Shown: positions 6,874 through 6,928 of the stretch, piece after piece
Numbering within the stretch: position 1 is the first letter of the stretch
How the letters are laid out: the number at the start of each line of letters is the position of its first letter
From: Bacteroidales bacterium
GTDB taxonomy: Bacteria; Bacteroidota; Bacteroidia; Bacteroidales; Muribaculaceae
Direction: 5' to 3'
Assembly (NCBI GenBank): GCA_019415705.1
Contig: DXYS01000052.1
Span: 1 to 6,928 of the forward strand
DNA length: 6,928 nucleotides
Translations under genes and position numbers: made by a program
The notes under the pieces: model-generated
Seen by the model: the letters and a program-made list of their open reading frames with translations, nothing else
Told to the model about the DNA's origin: nothing
Database searches by the model: none

Positions 6874-6928
6874 GTAGCCCATAGGAGAATCGAACTCCTC
6901 TTTCAAGAATGAAAATCTTGCGTCCTAG
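6874..6928. repeat. 55-nt direct repeat, copy 2 (window end)
   Basis: Second copy of the repeat at 6428-6482, running exactly to the last base of the window. See that entry for the boundary bases. Confidence 0.95.
6875..6928 (-). tRNA. second tRNA-Glu (UUC), 3' part, cut by right edge
   Basis: The 54 nt present are identical to the 3' 54 nt of the complete tRNA-Glu at 6429-6500: anticodon arm with TTC, variable loop, T arm, 3' acceptor strand and discriminator A. The 5' acceptor strand and most of the D arm (18 nt) lie beyond the edge and should end near 6946 if the copy is intact. It is upstream of rpsT in transcription order. Confidence 0.93.

Noticed and set aside
6428..6928. Direct repeats flanking rpsT as attachment sites or ends of an integrated element
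   Set aside because: Although elements often use tRNA genes, the segment between the copies holds only rpsT and spacers, with no integrase, and the repeat is a tRNA gene body rather than a short att core. A tRNA duplication is the simpler reading.
1..6928. A new defence, mobile or biosynthetic system
   Set aside because: Every stretch above 300 bases is covered by a recognisable housekeeping or envelope gene; I found no unassigned ORF cluster, nuclease, toxin-antitoxin pair, reverse transcriptase or structured RNA beyond tRNAs and terminators.

Overview
The window looks like chromosomal DNA from a member of the Bacteroidales, plausibly Muribaculaceae. Three lines of evidence point there: moderately high GC in the coding regions, Bacteroidetes-type -7 promoter boxes (TAnnTTTG) upstream of several genes with no strong Shine-Dalgarno sequences, and typical Bacteroidetes proteins (a Big_5-type lipoprotein beginning CASIGRPEGG, and a GH92 lipoprotein mannosidase). 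The family-level guess is inference; the order is fairly secure.

Layout. Positions 1-791 (minus) hold the N-terminal 263 codons of DNA topoisomerase I (topA), cut by the left edge before the catalytic tyrosine. A strong terminator (864-895) separates it from an upstream minus-strand gene at 924-3014, a 696-residue lipoprotein with Ig-like domains and an Asn/Arg-rich tail. A 166-bp AT-richer divergent promoter region (3015-3180) follows. Two plus-strand genes come next: a secreted glycerophosphodiester phosphodiesterase (3181-3966) and, 52 nt later, a GH92 exo-alpha-mannosidase lipoprotein (4019-6262). They probably form a two-gene operon that ends at a 13-bp terminator hairpin (6313-6350). 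Converging on it from the right is a minus-strand RNA/ribosomal block: tRNA-Glu(UUC) (partial, at the right edge), then rpsT (S20), then a second tRNA-Glu(UUC), closed by its own terminator hairpin (6393-6426).

How the genes work together. TopA, S20 and the two tRNA-Glu genes are housekeeping. The phosphodiesterase and mannosidase are both exported, which suggests a small glycan- or phosphodiester-scavenging unit in the cell envelope. No SusC/SusD pair, sensor or regulator is visible. I see no CRISPR array, transposase, phage gene or defence system. The most unusual structural point is that the last 55 nt of the window exactly repeat 6428-6482. This is the start of a second tRNA-Glu copy, and it looks like a repeat-induced assembly break.
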